Origin: Rhytidiadelphus loreus
Lineage: Eukaryota; Streptophyta; Bryopsida; Hypnales; Hylocomiaceae
Direction of reading: 5' to 3'
DNA length: 64,000 nucleotides
Assembly: GCA_947034895.1 (NCBI GenBank)
Contig: OX344764.1
Location: 40,674,935-40,738,934, forward strand
Within the stretch, counting starts at the first letter, position 1. Every line of letters starts with the position of its first letter. A program made the position numbers and the translations under genes. Shown here one piece after another: positions 1 through 17,005 of the stretch. The notes beneath the pieces were generated by a model. The model saw only the letters and a program-made list of their open reading frames with translations. It searched no databases and was not told where the DNA came from.

Positions 1-3000
1 TAATTTAATTTAACATTAATTCAAATCTTTTTTGTTCCCTTGACTAGTTGCTTTTTGTCTAGATCTTCTCTTTTTGATAGTTGTTCCTAGCCATTTCTCT
101 TCGTCTTTTTTTTTGCAATGGTCCTTGACAATTAGGTTCTCTTCACCTACTTAAGACTGATCATTATAAAAGAATGAGAAGTGGTGCATTGAAATATCAT
201 TTTCAAGCTATTTCTTAAGCAAGTATAGTAGAGTAAAACAATTTTTCTACTTCAAGTGTAAAAGAATGATTGCGAGGCCCTACAAGCTTGTGCAACTACG
301 TACAAATGGCACTCATTTCTTTCAAATTTCTATCCCATCACCAAAATCTACATAGAAGAAGAACAATGGACATTAAAGAAGACTTTATAATGAAAAATTG
401 GTTCTATTGATAAATAGCCTATAATTTATGTTACTCACAAAGAACACCAAATTTTATCAACTAGTATTGCACTAATTCAAATTGATGCACGTGCAATCCA
501 TGTCTATTTACATTCATGTGAAAGGATATCTAGTTGAGGTTGAATAGTAATTCAGTGACATATGAATTGTTATGATTTTTGGTGTTAGGATTTTGATTTT
601 GATTCTTTAATCTACACAAGTAATTTGACAAGAGGGCAATGTAATTAAGTACATCAATGAAAATGGAATGATGTGTAGATATCTTGGATCTACAAAGATT
701 GTTTGATGGACAATCTAGAAGTGCACTCGACTCATGATCGGTTTATTCATGAAGGTAGCATAAAGAAAATATATTTGTGTCATGTTGAAACTTGAAAATC
801 ACAAGCAATAATTGACACAAAAAATTGATCTCCAAAATGGTGTTTACGTATCTTCAAGAATTGATATGTTGTATGAAATTTGTAATATATTTCTTCAAAT
901 GCAAGATGAAAGGCAATCCCTTAAAGAAGTCATCAATGCACAAACCCTAGAGCTACTTGAAAAATTAAAATGAGCATTGATAGGACAAGTGTAAGGCAAT
1001 TGTGGAAGTAGAGCATTAGATGTCCAACCAATGCATATATAGAACTTCCTCTAAATTCGAAAGATCTTGATAATTTGATGACTTCAAGAATTGTTCATTT
1101 GGTGTGAGTTAAAAAATTCTTTTGGATTTATTAGTAAATACATATCAAACAAGTAACAAGTCTTATTATTTAAACTTTGTAAGAGGATTGTGTTATATAT
1201 ACAACTACACAAGACTAGTGTTCTTTTAGTGCCAATGTCTAGAGACCATACTTGAAAGTTGGAAAAAGCATCTTGGCTCCAAAAACATCAATATTGTAGT
1301 CTTAGAAGACAAGAACCAAATTTCAACTAGTGTCCTAATGGAAATTTGCTATCCAATGCAAATAGTCTTGAGTTCACATTTGTTTGTCAACCTTGAAGCC
1401 CTATCTATAGTTTGTAAATGAAATTCTTCACCTTTATATAGTATTGGTGAAAAAAAGTAGTTGTCTCTTCCAAGTAATAGAAAAGTGGTTTGGTTAGTAG
1501 ATTGTTGGGTAGAACTTGCATAACTTACAAGCATTTCTAATGTAATAGATGAAGTTCGAATATCTTTAGATTTGTGTTCTTTTCATCTTGGCAAACTACA
1601 CATGATCCAAGCTTCAACTAACCAATGTTAATATTCTTCAAAGGCCTATTGAAGCTAGATTTATAAATGTTGTAATTTAAACAATGGGTACACTAAATAT
1701 GAAAAATGCACCTCAACTAGAATATTGACACTCTTTGAGAACATAATTTTTACATTGCCATTTGTGAGGACTTTATGGTGATGAGATTTCACCAAAAAAA
1801 TGAATTTGAAACCATCTTCAATATTTAGAAGTGTGCACGCCATAGAGCCCCTTTTCTAGCCTATTTACACAAACGTGGAGAACTTAAAATAATATGCTTT
1901 TTGATGCCCTTGATATAGAACCTGTCCCTCTAGTGTAGAAATAGACCACCAAAATTTTAGCCCTACATCATTAAATTTGGGTATGTCTCAATACTAAAAA
2001 CAACCCTCCCCAAAGTGTGACAAATTAGAGAAATTGAATTTTAAATAGAAAATCATTTTTAAATTTTTTTTGAATAAGGGATACAATTACAATCAAAACA
2101 TATAGAAACAAATATTTAACTTTTGGCATTGGGTTTAAAATTCAAAAGTTATAGTAGAAAACAAAAACAATTTAGCAAAATACTACCAAAATCATTTAGT
2201 CTTTCTTGCAATCACCCAACACTATCCAAGTCTTTGTTAGCAACTCATAACTCTATTTTTCTAAAGCATGCATTTTTTCTTAATTTATACAAGTTTGAAA
2301 ATGAACATTATAAGGAATTTTTCTTGTCAATTACAATGAATACCTTATTTACAATTACCAAATTGAGGATCACAACTATAATAAATTTCTATTTAATTTT
2401 TCAAAATTAAATATTTTTGCGTTTAAACCTTTTGCACTTTCAATGGGCGAGCTCTAATTTTTTGAGAAATTAGAATCAACCAAAAAAAGAATGGAGCATA
2501 AGGCATTCGATAAGGCGTTGTCTTCCAAAAGGAAATTGAGCTGGGTCATCTAGTTTGGGCCTTATCAAATCCTGCAGTCTATGAATGCTATTTCTATTGA
2601 CATGCAATGGATCTAATACCTAAAACCACCACTTGCATTGGTGGTACATTTGGGTCTATTCTAGATTCTTCCAACTAGCAAAGGAAGTTGAATATTGACA
2701 TATTGTAGTCTAAGCTCACTTTCAACACATTTTTGCCAAATGATTATTTAATATTGGTAGAGGGACTCATTCAAAAATTATTTTTTACCAAGAAGTTATT
2801 TGGAAATTATTAATTAGTTTTTCTTAACTTTCAATAACCTTTCAAAAATAATCTTAGAAGTTGAATGGTTTTCTTCATTAGATAGGAAAGTGATACTATT
2901 TAGTCATGAAGACTTTCAATAAACTCATTATTTTTATAGTGTCTTTTTTTTTTGTTGTAAAGTTAAAAAAATGGATTTAGATTTGTTTCCACATTTATTT

Positions 3001-4250
3001 ATTGGTGGATATGCCATGGAATCAAGATATATAGGTATCTTTTCTAACATTTTGACTTTTTTTTATGTTTAATTTTCCTTAGACTTGGCAAAGTAGCTTA
3101 TTAAATTATTAATTTTGAAAACCACTTGACTTCAAAAGTTAAATTTTTTTTTGCCAAAGGTAACCTTAGGCTATTTCTCACCAAAGGCCCACCTAAAATA
3201 GGTGGTGCATGTGAATGTAATTTAGGTCAAATAGTAACACTTGGTAAGAAAAAACAAATTGAACAAAGAAATTGTCATTACATACACAAATGTCTAAATT
3301 ATAGCTCCAAGTTATAGATCATAGAACCTCAAGTACATGTAGACTAATCTTGAATGCATTGATAATCATATTCCAATGTTGGCCCTATATCCAATCCATT
3401 ACTAATTGAACTTAACATCAGAACTTAAAATCAAATTGTTTTTTTTAATATTTGGGTCAGTTCTTTGGTTTGTTGTCGTTTGAATTTTGAATATTTCACA
3501 TTTTCAAATTAAATTTTTGATTCACAATTACAAATATTAAAATGTAAATAATGGCTCGGAGCATGTGATTTCAAATGTATTTTATATGAATTATTGACTG
3601 CTTTGGATGCAAAAAATCATTTTCTTTAATTATTGAAGGACTAGTGAATTGAGAATTGCCACTTTGCAATTTTTTTGGCACTTGAGGATAAGGCTCTCCA
3701 ATTGTTTCTTGAGGGCAAAATCCCCTAGTGTTTAGGCCATAAAAATTGCATTCTAAATTTATTAAATACTTATATTCTTTTAATATTGTAATCTACTAGA
3801 TTCTAAAACGATTCTTTTTTTGAAAATTTTAATGAAATTTTAAGCAGTTTTCAATATTTTGGTGAATTTTGAAGTTAAGATACACCCATTGACCATGGAC
3901 ATACAACAATGTAAAATAAACCAAAAAAAACTTCAAACTTTGATCACATAGATCTCACAAATGGTAAGAAATTTCAATTTCAATTTAAAAAAATGTATTC
4001 TATATAAACGTGAAATTAAGAAATCTTACAATTACAATTGTCATTTCCTACAAAATTTTCCATGATCCAACAAATTTTTTCATCCAAAAATCTTGATCCA
4101 CTGGTGATCATTTTCTATGTTTTTTGGACTCAAAATACAAAGAGTTTTATCCTTTTAGGGGTTCAAATAGTTACTACATCCCACAAACACACAATTACCA
4201 AGCATCAATACCAAAATAATAAATATAGAATCCAATAATCACTAACAATC
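1..4250. other. AT-rich spacer without a supported gene
   Basis: AT-rich sequence with many homopolymer runs. The only open frames are short, lack recognisable motifs and show no splice-linked continuation. The one piece I can relate to a known family is an integrase-like scrap near 1.35-1.54 kb, listed separately. The rest is probably old, decayed transposon sequence, which is inference. Confidence 0.6.
1349..1534 (-). pseudogene. Decayed Ty3/gypsy integrase C-terminal fragment
   Basis: The minus-strand frame reads SYASSTQQSTNQTTFLLLGR and continues with a D-N-Y-F-F-S-P-I motif. This resembles the segment of gypsy integrases where a Y-N-S-x-x-x-S-T-x-x-x-P-F-x-x-x-Y-G-R pattern precedes the post-catalytic region. 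No intact catalytic core, reverse transcriptase or LTR pair was found nearby. It is a small relic, and the assignment rests on one motif. Confidence 0.35.
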
Positions 4251-4259
4251 CATGACCCC

Positions 4260-7200
4260 AATTAAACCCTCCGTCAGTCAGTAACGTCCCAGTCGATCGG
4301 CCACGTGAATTTCTTCTTCAATTGGGGAGATCGATCGATTCCTTTGCTGAGACTGATCGAGAACTTCATTGCTGGCGGGGTTGCAGAGCGCGTCTGTTGC
4401 TGATGCAGGACAGGACGGGACAACTGAAGCTGGTCACTTCTCGAGCACATACATGCAGTAGATCTTTTCTGTTCTTAATTGGGGCCGCCGCCGGGTCTCT
4501 GTCGCCGTTGAATCGTCGCAATTGTACGTTTCCATGATCTTGATCGAAAGCCTGAGTTGTCCGTTAACTGCAGTGCAACAAGATCCTTTTTAGTGTTGTG
4601 CGTTTTCATTGCAACATGGGCCGGGCAACAGCTGATCTGGCACTGATTGATCTGAGTGCGTGGCGAGCGTATAAATAGGACACTACCTGAGGCATGAAGC
4701 CATTCCTGTGCGTGTTCAGTTACTTGATGTTTTGCAGGACTGGTGCCTGCCTGGAGCTCGCTGGAGTGCGCTAGCTTAGCTTGCTGCTTCCATGGCGATC
4801 ATCACCGATCTGCTGCGGGGTTTCTGGCATTATGGAGGCCTTGAGGTTAATTCATCTGGCCTGATAGAGCTAGAGTTCCCCAGGCAGATCGGAGAAATCG
4901 TATGGGTGACCGGACATGCGAGAACCGCGTCGGAGTCCTGTACGTGCCACGGGTGTCTGAGCTCATGAAACGATGTCCATTACTACCGAACTCTTATGCG
5001 CAGTGCTGTGATTGATCGTTAGATTTGAGTATATATATCTCGAGGAGCTAGTGATTCTCTTACACGGGGAATGTTTTCATCTTGCCAGTGCTGCTTAATT
5101 GTGTGTGCTTCCTAGAATTCAAGGATATATTCTACTGTGGGGCATGTTGAAGTGTTTTTGAAATTGTATAATTATTTTGATAATGAGTATATGTCCGAGT
5201 TTGCAGGCACTCTTCGTTTCCGCCGCTTCAGGGAGGAAGTGATCGAATGGATTGGCCTTGCAAACTTAAGGTACGAGTCTGCACACGAACCGTCTTGGAA
5301 ACGATCGCCATGGGCTGGCCTTTCTTTCTCTTCGCTTTACAGCATCCTTACGTTCTTATGGCTTGAGAGATCACTTAGGATGCATTGTTGTGACGCGTAT
5401 TGAGAGTATCTCGAATTCTTCGGTTTCTTTACATAATCATACGCAATCTATTTTCCGCTCTTTTGCGTAGTGCTGTGATGGCTTGGGTCGTTAAATTTGA
5501 ACATATTAATTAGCTGGTGATTATATAATATATCTAACACGCGACTGCTTTCATCTTGCGAGGTGCTGCTTTCAACCCGCTCGTCAGTGCAGAAGACGAC
5601 ACAAACATGCGAAAATCTTTGAAGCGTTTTGAAAGAGAGGTTCCAGAAATGAGCTCTCTATATAGATTATCAACTGAAACTCGTGTTGCTACTTTCTTGT
5701 TTCCAAACATGAGACACGTGATGTAAGCAGTGCAAATGATGGCAATTACTGCCTTGGTAGGAACAGGGACGAAACATACCGTGAGCACTGCTTATCATGC
5801 ATTAAACTAGAAACAGCAGGGGTTTTAACACACCATTCATGTGGATTTTGAAGTTTTGTAGGACTGGTGATCCACTGGAGCTCGCTTGAGTGCGCTTGCT
5901 GATTCCATGGTGATCGATCGTCACCGATCTGCAGAGGGATTTCTGGCTTTCGGAGTACTTCAAACTCGTGTCAATGGTACAAGAAAGCTAGAAGTCCCTT
6001 TCTAGATCGTTGAAATCATATGGATGGTCAATATACACATACGAGAACTGGATGGCAATGGAGAAAGTAAGTTATCAGATCGGATAACTGATGGCAGCGC
6101 TCTTGTCGATTGCTCTTCCATCGCCCTCGATCAGAACTTGCTGATCGACTCTGAACTCAATTGATACCGATCCAGATCGATCGATGATCACAGTAGTGAT
6201 CACGGCCGATCGACTGTTGGTGTCAGTTGGGTTCCGAGTCCACCAGCCAGTTCAGAGCGAGGACGGTACTACCGTTCCCGGAAAGTTTTGCTAAATTCTG
6301 CCACATTTGAGAACACTCGGTGGAGAGGTAGTTGGAAAGGGGGAGCTTGGGGTCAAAGCAAACGTGGTGAGCCAAGTTCTGAGATATACAGTGGCGGATA
6401 AAGGGAAGCGATTGCTGCGACTGATAATTAATGGCGGCGATACTGAGCCTATTGCTGATGCATGCAGGACATGAAGCCGGAGTGACGGGGAACGAGTAAG
6501 TGGGTATATATATGAAGCGTGTCCTCGAGGACTTTGATTTATGTGTTTCGATCTGTTCGCCATTGAATCGTCTTCAGTTGTTTCTACGGTCAGTTTGTCT
6601 GATTGTTGTGCATCTTCTCTGTTGGTTCTGCGTCTCATCTTCTCAATGTCAAATTCGCGCATTTCCATTTGCAAATTGCAAGTGGTTTCTCGTTGTCATT
6701 AATTCAGTTGGGGTTGTTCAGCATGGTTCATACTTCATACGCAACCTGAATCAGTGAGCTCGACTTGGTCTGAATTGGCAGCCAAGTGAGAATTTGAAAG
6801 GTTCTCTCATGGCAAGACATGATGCTATAATTGCATGTCATCATGTGGATTCTGTGTTCTCACTATAGAACGTCGGTTAGTCGTATGAGATACAGAGTTC
6901 AAATTGAGTATCATTCCATGCACTGAGGAGCATGTTTTAGTGCTTTTGAAAGTGTGATTGTGGTTGTCCAATCGATTTTGCAGACACTCTTAGTTTCTGC
7001 CACTTTCATGGAGGACATTGGAATCGAAGCCTGTTTGTCCTTGCCAAGGTACGAGTCTGCACACCTTCTTGGAACCCACCCCATGGACTTGCCCTTCTTT
7101 GGCTCTGCTTTACAACATCTCGAAATTCTCATCAGGCTTGAGCTAGAGGTCACTTGCGATGCATCGTTGAGAGTTGAGACACGTACTGAGAGTATCTCGA

Positions 7201-8080
7201 ATTCTATGATTTCTCTAGATAATAATGATCTTCGCTGCCCTAGCCTCTTATGCTACCGTCAGATTTGAGCAACTTAAGGAGCTAGTGATTATATCTAGCT
7301 AACACGCGAATGCTCTCATCTTGCGAGGTGCTGCTTTCAATTAACCCGCTCCTCAGTGCAGAAGACAACACAAACATGCGAAAATCTGTGAAGCGCTTGG
7401 AAAGAGAGGTCCAAAGGTGTGCATACATTGTAATTAAAAATCTATAAATTATCAACTGCAGCTCGTATTGCTATTTTTCTTACAAGTCTCCAAACTTGTG
7501 ACATGTGATGCATGGTACGGAAGCACCAAATGTAGCAGTGCAAACGACGGCAGTTACTGCCCTCTGCTAGGAATGTGACGAAACATACCATGAACACTGC
7601 TTCTAATTAAACTAGAAACGAAGGTAACAGCAGGGGATTCAACAAGTACTAATCTCCGTCTTGTGCAGGTTTCTTGGGAAAATGATGATGGCATTGGCAC
7701 TTTGACAGCTGCTCAAGTATTGAAGATCGAATGCAGACCTTGCTTGATTCGAGTATCTATTCAATAGCTCGAATGGCGGGTATTTTGTTGTGTTTTGATG
7801 ATGAGTCGTCTTAATAATACAAGTGAATCATCATTTTCGAGTTCGAGGCTCGGCTATGTTGGATTCAGAGGGAGATGTCATAACAGTATTGCATTGATAG
7901 ATTCGAGCAATAGATTTAATTAGTAAAATCTCCAATCAGGTTGGACGTCTCCAACATCCTCCAGGAACATGATAGCAGTTGCTCTGTCAGTGGCTTACAC
8001 TACCCATCGAAGTCTGAAGGTGAACCAGCCTATTACCACCCCTCATCTCAATTCTGATCTTATGTCCCCATGCGGTTCAT
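4260..8080 (+). repeat. Left arm of a large inverted duplication
   Basis: This segment matches the reverse complement of 58.83-63.9 kb as a colinear series of blocks. The closest is 4660-4975 against 62765-63075. Others are 5190-5410 and 6980-7200 (against 59750-59995 and 63190-63390), 5540-5830 and 7300-7640 (against 61700-62030 and 59330-59620), 5855-6060 (against 61420-61650), 6270-6420 (against 60570-60715), 6440-6780 (against 60230-60560) and 7640-8030 (against 58900-59290). Several blocks also repeat within the arm, so an older tandem duplication preceded the inversion. A TATA-like GTATAAATAG lies near 4669. No long open frame is shared by the copies; short splice-like pieces (GCAG followed by an open frame) are present. 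The arm may hold remains of a multi-exon gene family or of transcribed noncoding repeats. Confidence 0.7.
7675..7745 (+). pseudogene. Possible relic exon within the inverted duplication
   Basis: After a splice-acceptor-like CTTGTGCAG, the sequence reads V-S-W-E-N-D-D-G-I-G-T-L-T-A-A-Q-V-L-K-I. The other arm (minus strand, about 59265 down to 59190) reads V-S-W-D-S-N-E-D-G-I-G-T-L-A-A-A-Q-V-L-K. The two differ by a 3-bp in-frame indel and keep the same acceptor. Downstream a 4-bp indel breaks the shared frame. I do not recognise the family. The pattern suggests a once-coding exon. Confidence 0.3.
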
Positions 8081-9667
8081 TTTTGTTCTGAAATGTGCAC
8101 CACAGGAACATGAGGTCAGAATTGAGTGAGTTGGGGGCGATAGTAGGATACCTTAACTTAAGGTGGGCACCCAAAACCCGTCACTTTTGGGTGCTGTGCC
8201 TAGTCTACAGTTATTAGACTTGATCAAATTTTCATATTTTCTGGTTGGCAAGTGAAAAGGAGGTTCCAACACACCAAAGAAGGCAACATTTGGATACAGT
8301 ATGCAAAAGTTATGAAGGGTGAAAGTTTTTTGGGTGTAGGTTTTGAAATCGTTTCTTGCACATAGATACATATTAATTTTAGTTTCCAGAGCTTTGGTCA
8401 CAATTCTGGTGCTCTGAATCAGTTCAATGTAACAAAATGGATGTTTAAAAGCCCCTGAATTTTGTGTTTTCTTCTGAATTGACGAGTGAGTGTGTACAAG
8501 ATCTTTTCGGTTCTTCAATTCTTCAAGACTTTGGGGGTTTATTCAAGATAATACTGTAAAATTTTATAGCATCAGTGTTGTCAAGAAGCCATTCATTTCT
8601 AAAATAGGTGGATGCAAGATGATTGGTGCAGAGAAAACATTTACACAACATAGATTTTAGACTTTAGATTATGGTTAACTATTGAGGTCATCACCAATTC
8701 CGTCTTCCAAACTGCTCGGAAAAATAAAGCCCGGCTGACAACTGCTTGAGCAGTCAGGGTCAATAAAATAAAGGAAAACCGATACCAATATAATTGCAAA
8801 AAAGACAAACTCTTGTTAAAAAAAGCTAACCAGCACAGATGCTACTGTATTCATACAGTTTAAACTAATCCAACACATAATCTGGGATGTCTTCATTATC
8901 AAAAATAGTGGCGTCATCATCTATGTTCCAACACTGGTGGTAAAAACACACAGGGCTTGTGCACACGTCTGCGTTATCCCCAGTACTCACTCAATGATAA
9001 ATAGCCACCTAAATTTGTCAGTCAAGCGAAAATGGCAATGACAAGGTCATACCCAGCCTGCACCCTAATTGCTTCTGACGATAACCTGTCACAATGAAAT
9101 GCGAAATGCCAAACCCTTCATGAAGATAAAACTTGGCACCTGCGAAGTGAAGTGCTCACGTTGAGATACTCATCCCGGCTCCCGAAGAGATTTGTAGGGT
9201 CACATTGGGGGGATTCGGCAGCAAGAAGACCAGAATCAAATCATGTACAACCACCCCAATACGGCTTGCGTTTCCTACCGTGACTGCATTCCCATAAACG
9301 AGAATGTCGCAATCTCCGGTCAATTAGACTTGCTGCCACTTGAAATGTGAAATATTCTCTGATCTACAGTCCGTAAAAAAGGAAGATTTTAGAAGCAGTA
9401 CGTGAATGCATACCTTACGACCCTGAAATTTCGACATGAACTTCACATATCCGCATGACAAGAACTTTGGGTGAGCGCATCAGGTACTAAAATAAAATAA
9501 GTACTCATGAAGCCCCAGCTGTGTACTACCACCTAACTATTGAGCAATTCAAGGCACGGACATTGAAGTCTCAAGCTGTGAATTGGCTCAACAACCTTTG
9601 CTCGAGTCGCTGAACTGCTAGATACTAAAAATCAACGTCACTATGGCAATAATTCTGTCTTCAAAAT
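8081..9667. other. Spacer containing one dispersed repeat copy
   Basis: No gene is supported. Positions about 8155-8365 match the reverse complement of about 51780-51985: both share the stretch around GGCAAGTGAAA, GGAGGTTCCA and ACATTTGGATAC. That marks a dispersed repeat in opposite orientation. The 121-codon minus-strand frame here is inside the repeat and shows no family motif. The part from about 8.5 to 9.66 kb lies downstream of the carrier gene stop and may include its 3' UTR. Confidence 0.5.
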
Positions 9668-13018
<3,351 letters not shown>

Positions 13019-16000
13019 GTCGCCCAGTCCACACAATCCCGTCCCGCAGCTCCCACCAAAGCGCAGCTCCCAACTCGACGTTCGTCCCACATATCATTCA
13101 CCACAACAGGCAAAAATTGTGGTGCAACCCCAGCGTAAGTCCCTAACCCTAAACGCAGGGCTCAGTACCAAAAAATGAACCGTCCTTCACTCCGAATTCA
13201 ATCCATCGCACGACGTCATATCACCATGATGGATGTGCACTCCCTCGCGAAGGAACTGAAATTGTTCGCGGGATGCCCAAATTCCGGCGATGGCGCTTCT
13301 GCGAGAGGGGCTTGGTCCTCCAGCAAAAGTGGCTATGGCGAAGCAGCCTCGGCATTTCTGCGAGCCGAAGTATTGAGCTACTGTAGTGCTTTGGGGCTTG
13401 AGCTTGAACGCCAGACTAATTAAGGTTGGCGGAATTAGTGTGGATTTGGAAATAGCGTAACGATTATAAATAGACTGGATTGTGTCGTGTCGAGGATTTT
13501 AAGGTTTTTTTTAATTGTTTCAATTGTGGGGATGGACACGTGTCGAATGGGAGTGGTTCGTTGGTGGGGATTGGTGCCGCGGGAATAGGAGTTCAGGAGA
13601 TTCTATTGGTTGGATATTTGGGGTGGGTTGGTTGGTTGGTAGGTTGCCGGGATGAGACGTTAGAGAAACATCAATGGTCACTCTGAATGGGGAGGCTGAA
13701 TCCCGGCCGTCAATTACCCCCTTCTACTCGACCCAGGCCTTAGTTGACCATGGCATCATATTTTGGTGTCCACAAAACTTTGAAGTCAAATAAAACCTTA
13801 CCAAGTTTTTTTTTCCAATAGCTTACTTTTTAGATGAATTCATGTTGAAGTCTAGTTTTAGCATTAAGAATTAGATTTTGAAAATGAATGTTTATGATTT
13901 TTTTATTCAAGATTTTGTGCAAAGGTGTCTATGATTGTAAATCTTGATTTTCCAAGATTGAGGGCCCTTGGAAATGAGCCTCAAATACACGAGAAAAAAT
14001 CACATTAGAAATTCATTTTTTTAATTGCAAAGTAGGTTTTGAGAAGCTGTAGATTGATTGGGATTATATATGTTATGTCTTTCCACCTTATACTTTTTGG
14101 GTGACCTCAATTTTAGATTTGACATTTGGAAAGAGAACTAAAAGACTTGAAATCACTTTCACAATTATAACACCCTCTTAATCAAATATTATAACCATAA
14201 GTGATATTGTAGTATTTCCTTTTTCCATGGGATCACTAACACATCTAGTTTGAATTTGTATGGTTACAATTCTAAAAAAATCGATGAAACTTATCAAAAT
14301 TTGACTTTCTATCCAATTTAGAGCAAATTCTAGGAAGCTCAAAAAAGACCTTGGGCATTTAGGGATAAAGTTTGAACGTCACATGTGTCCTTCCCCACAA
14401 AGTCTAGCCCCCAAAATTGCTCAAAATGACAATTTAGCCTAAACTTTGTCCTTCCCAAGGTAAAAGGCATGAACAATTTCTACCCTTTTTATTTATTATC
14501 TAAATATAAATAAGAAAATTGACATGTATAATGTGAAACTTCTAAATTTAATTGAATATGAGAATCTAGAAGTTGATAATTATACATGTAGCCACAAGCT
14601 TCCCAAGTTACAATTCATCTACTCTAGGCAACCAAAGAAGAATAATCAACTCATTATGAACCCAAATCATGCTTCAATTTGTGAGGTGCCTCCTTTTCCA
14701 AAACATAAGGGCCTCCCTATTGCACTCTTTAGTGATACTTATCTCTCCAAGCTCATCCAAAGTGCTTTTGTAGTACTTCACTTTTAATGATACTAAAGGT
14801 CATGATCTTCTAATATTGTGTATGCCATGCACCTACAATATATTAGGGTCCATCTTTAGTCATGGGTTCCCATTCCCCATGACTCTTATTACTTAATTCC
14901 TACAAGATACCAAATATATCATTTCATGACATAGGACAAACTTCAATTAATGTCCAAGACTCCAAGCACTCTCCATTGGTGCTAACTACCCTTGAATAGT
15001 ACCCAATTTTCCACTAGGCACAAGCAATTTTACTTGGGGATTCATCTTAAGGACTCATTGGTTGTAACTAATAGTATAGCCTAGCATAGAGCGGAACACT
15101 ATGCAACCAGTATTAAGGAGTGCCCAAGAGCACTCGGCCAATTAACATGAAGGTGGTTACGAGGCTCCATCACCAACTTCACCGCCCATAGCTACTATAA
15201 CTCAATCATTATAGCACCACTTGGAAGTGAGGAGAAAGACTAGCCTTTCTCATAGTATTTTCTTTAGAATTTGTCAAACCTCCTTTCTATAGGTCTCTAA
15301 GACATCCAAGATACATTTCTCTCTTAGAAGACTACCTGATTCTATACCTTAGTCTCAAAACTGAACCCAAAAGGCCTCTTGATTTTTCTATCAAAATGAC
15401 TTTTAGCCCTACACACAAAATTTAGAGTATGAGCTCATTTTTATAATCTACTCTTTTTTAGATCATTGCAAATTATTCACTTTCTCAATTGCAACAAGTA
15501 TTGAACAAATTACAACCCTCCAAAGGTTTGAGTCCCCCCAAAGGAATAGTACTCTATTCCCTTTGCATTATCCCCCTTGCATTTTGAAATCCTTGTCTCA
15601 TTATCTTTTTAACAATATGAGGCATGCCCTATTTAAAGAAGGAAATCTTTTAGAAGCCCCTATTCCCACATCCCATACCTTAAATTCATGGTTGGCCATT
15701 ACCCACTTGTTGGGAGCTAGCCATAACTTTTGACTCCCAACTTAGATCCTTGTATTTTATGGCCCTGTGGATGTGTGCTCTCACAAGATTGCCAAGAATG
15801 TATAGCATTACATGTGTTTTGGCTCTCAGGGAGGGCTGCAAGTTCCCAACTCGAACCCCCCTTGAGAACCACCAAAATCCGCTATTATCTGCCTGTGCTG
15901 ACTTGGCCGAGAGACGGCTAGGTCAGTTTTTTCGAAAAAAAATAAAAATTTATCTTTGTTTCTCATTTTAAGAACTTTAAATTTTTTTATTTTTTTTATT

Positions 16001-16100
16001 TTTTTTCAAAAAAAATAAAATCTGACATCAACGTTCTTTAACTGCCGGGGGAACAGCGCCGGGAACGACGCTGAAACAACCCTCAAAATCCTGAAATCTC
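13019..16100. other. Promoter-proximal sequence and AT-rich spacer
   Basis: 13019-13450 lies upstream of the carrier start and is GC-richer, with a telobox-like CCCTAACCCTAAACG near 13141, so it is probably the carrier promoter and 5' UTR. An 82-codon ATG frame at 13175-13423 on the plus strand runs divergently. It has no recognisable domain or splice partner, so I do not call it a gene. From 13.7 kb on the sequence is AT-rich, with no supported gene. Confidence 0.5.
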
Positions 16101-16107
16101 TTCTAAT

Positions 16108-16198
16108 GCATGCCATCCAATTCATCTTGACTACAATGCGACAAGATTGCCAAGAATGTATAGCATGCCATCCAATTCATCTTGACTACAATGCGACA
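16108..16198. repeat. 55-bp-period partial tandem duplication
   Basis: A 36-bp segment beginning GCATGCCATCCAATTCATC occurs at 16108 and again at 16163. The 19-bp spacer (AGATTGCCAAGAATGTATA) is itself a copy of sequence at about 15790. This is a local template-switch type rearrangement. Confidence 0.8.
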
Positions 16199-16599
16199 AT
16201 AACATGTCTGCTTGGGACTCTTCATTTCTTTCACATAGTCTCTTGCAAGGCTTGAGAAGTCATCCCTTTACTCACTAAGGTAGTAGGGGCATGCCTTAAA
16301 AAAGTGGCGCAAGGAGAACAGACCCCCTCATTGCCCCGGTCAACTTTGGTTTGAAAAAAAAGCCCCCTATATTGTGCCAATGTTTTGGTAATTCTTGCAT
16401 CTCCTTACAGTAATTAGGGGCCTCTAATTGCAAATATGAATTCAGAATTTCAAAAAAAAATTAAGCCTTGCAAATAAAAAATTCCAGAGTTTGCTCTAGA
16501 GGGGCAATGAGGAGGTCAATTCACCCTGGCCTTAAAGTGAAGGTTGTGAAACTACCTATTGGATATTCCAAGGGTAAGGAGGTATCAAATCAAAATCTC

Positions 16600-17005
16600 A
16601 CAATTCCACAAAAAGTGCCTTTTGGGGTGCATAGTGACAGAAGTGTCACTATGCACTCAAAATTTCAATTAATTAATTTTAAACTCCCCTCCACCCCGGA
16701 TTTAAAAAAGAAATTTAATTAAAATTAATTTCTTAAATTTTCATCCCCCTTCTTCCTACTTGTAATTTTTTGAATGAGGTTAACATAACAAACAATGTGG
16801 GACAATGAAAATCCCGTATCTTGTATCCATATATCGTATATCATATCTATATCCGTATTGTTCAATATTCCAATATCAAATATCCGTATTCATATTTTGG
16901 TATTGTATCCATATCCATATCTTGATTTGTATCCATATTTTGGTACCATATCCATATCCGTATTCAGATTTATATCCATATTTGTATTTGGATGGATGGC
17001 TTAGA
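16600..17005 (+). repeat. Dispersed repeat with pyrimidine/purine satellite tail (copy 1)
   Basis: The copy begins around TTTTGGGGTGCATAGTGAC. It is followed by a short inverted motif GTCACTATGCAC, C-rich patches, then a degenerate tract built from ATCCATAT and ATCCGTAT units (about 16805-16985). The same order of elements occurs in reverse complement at about 44360-44690. It is probably an old transposon family. The open frames across the satellite tract are a by-product of its 6-bp periodicity. Confidence 0.6.

Noticed and set aside
4322..4537. 71-codon frame MGRSIDSFAETDRE...
   Set aside because: Belongs to the duplicated noncoding block; the copies in the other arm do not keep the frame.
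8153..8518. 121-codon minus-strand frame
   Set aside because: Overlaps a dispersed noncoding repeat; composition not protein-like.
13175..13423. 82-codon ATG frame divergent from the carrier gene
   Set aside because: No domain, no splice partner and located in probable promoter sequence; a TATA-like motif follows rather than precedes it.
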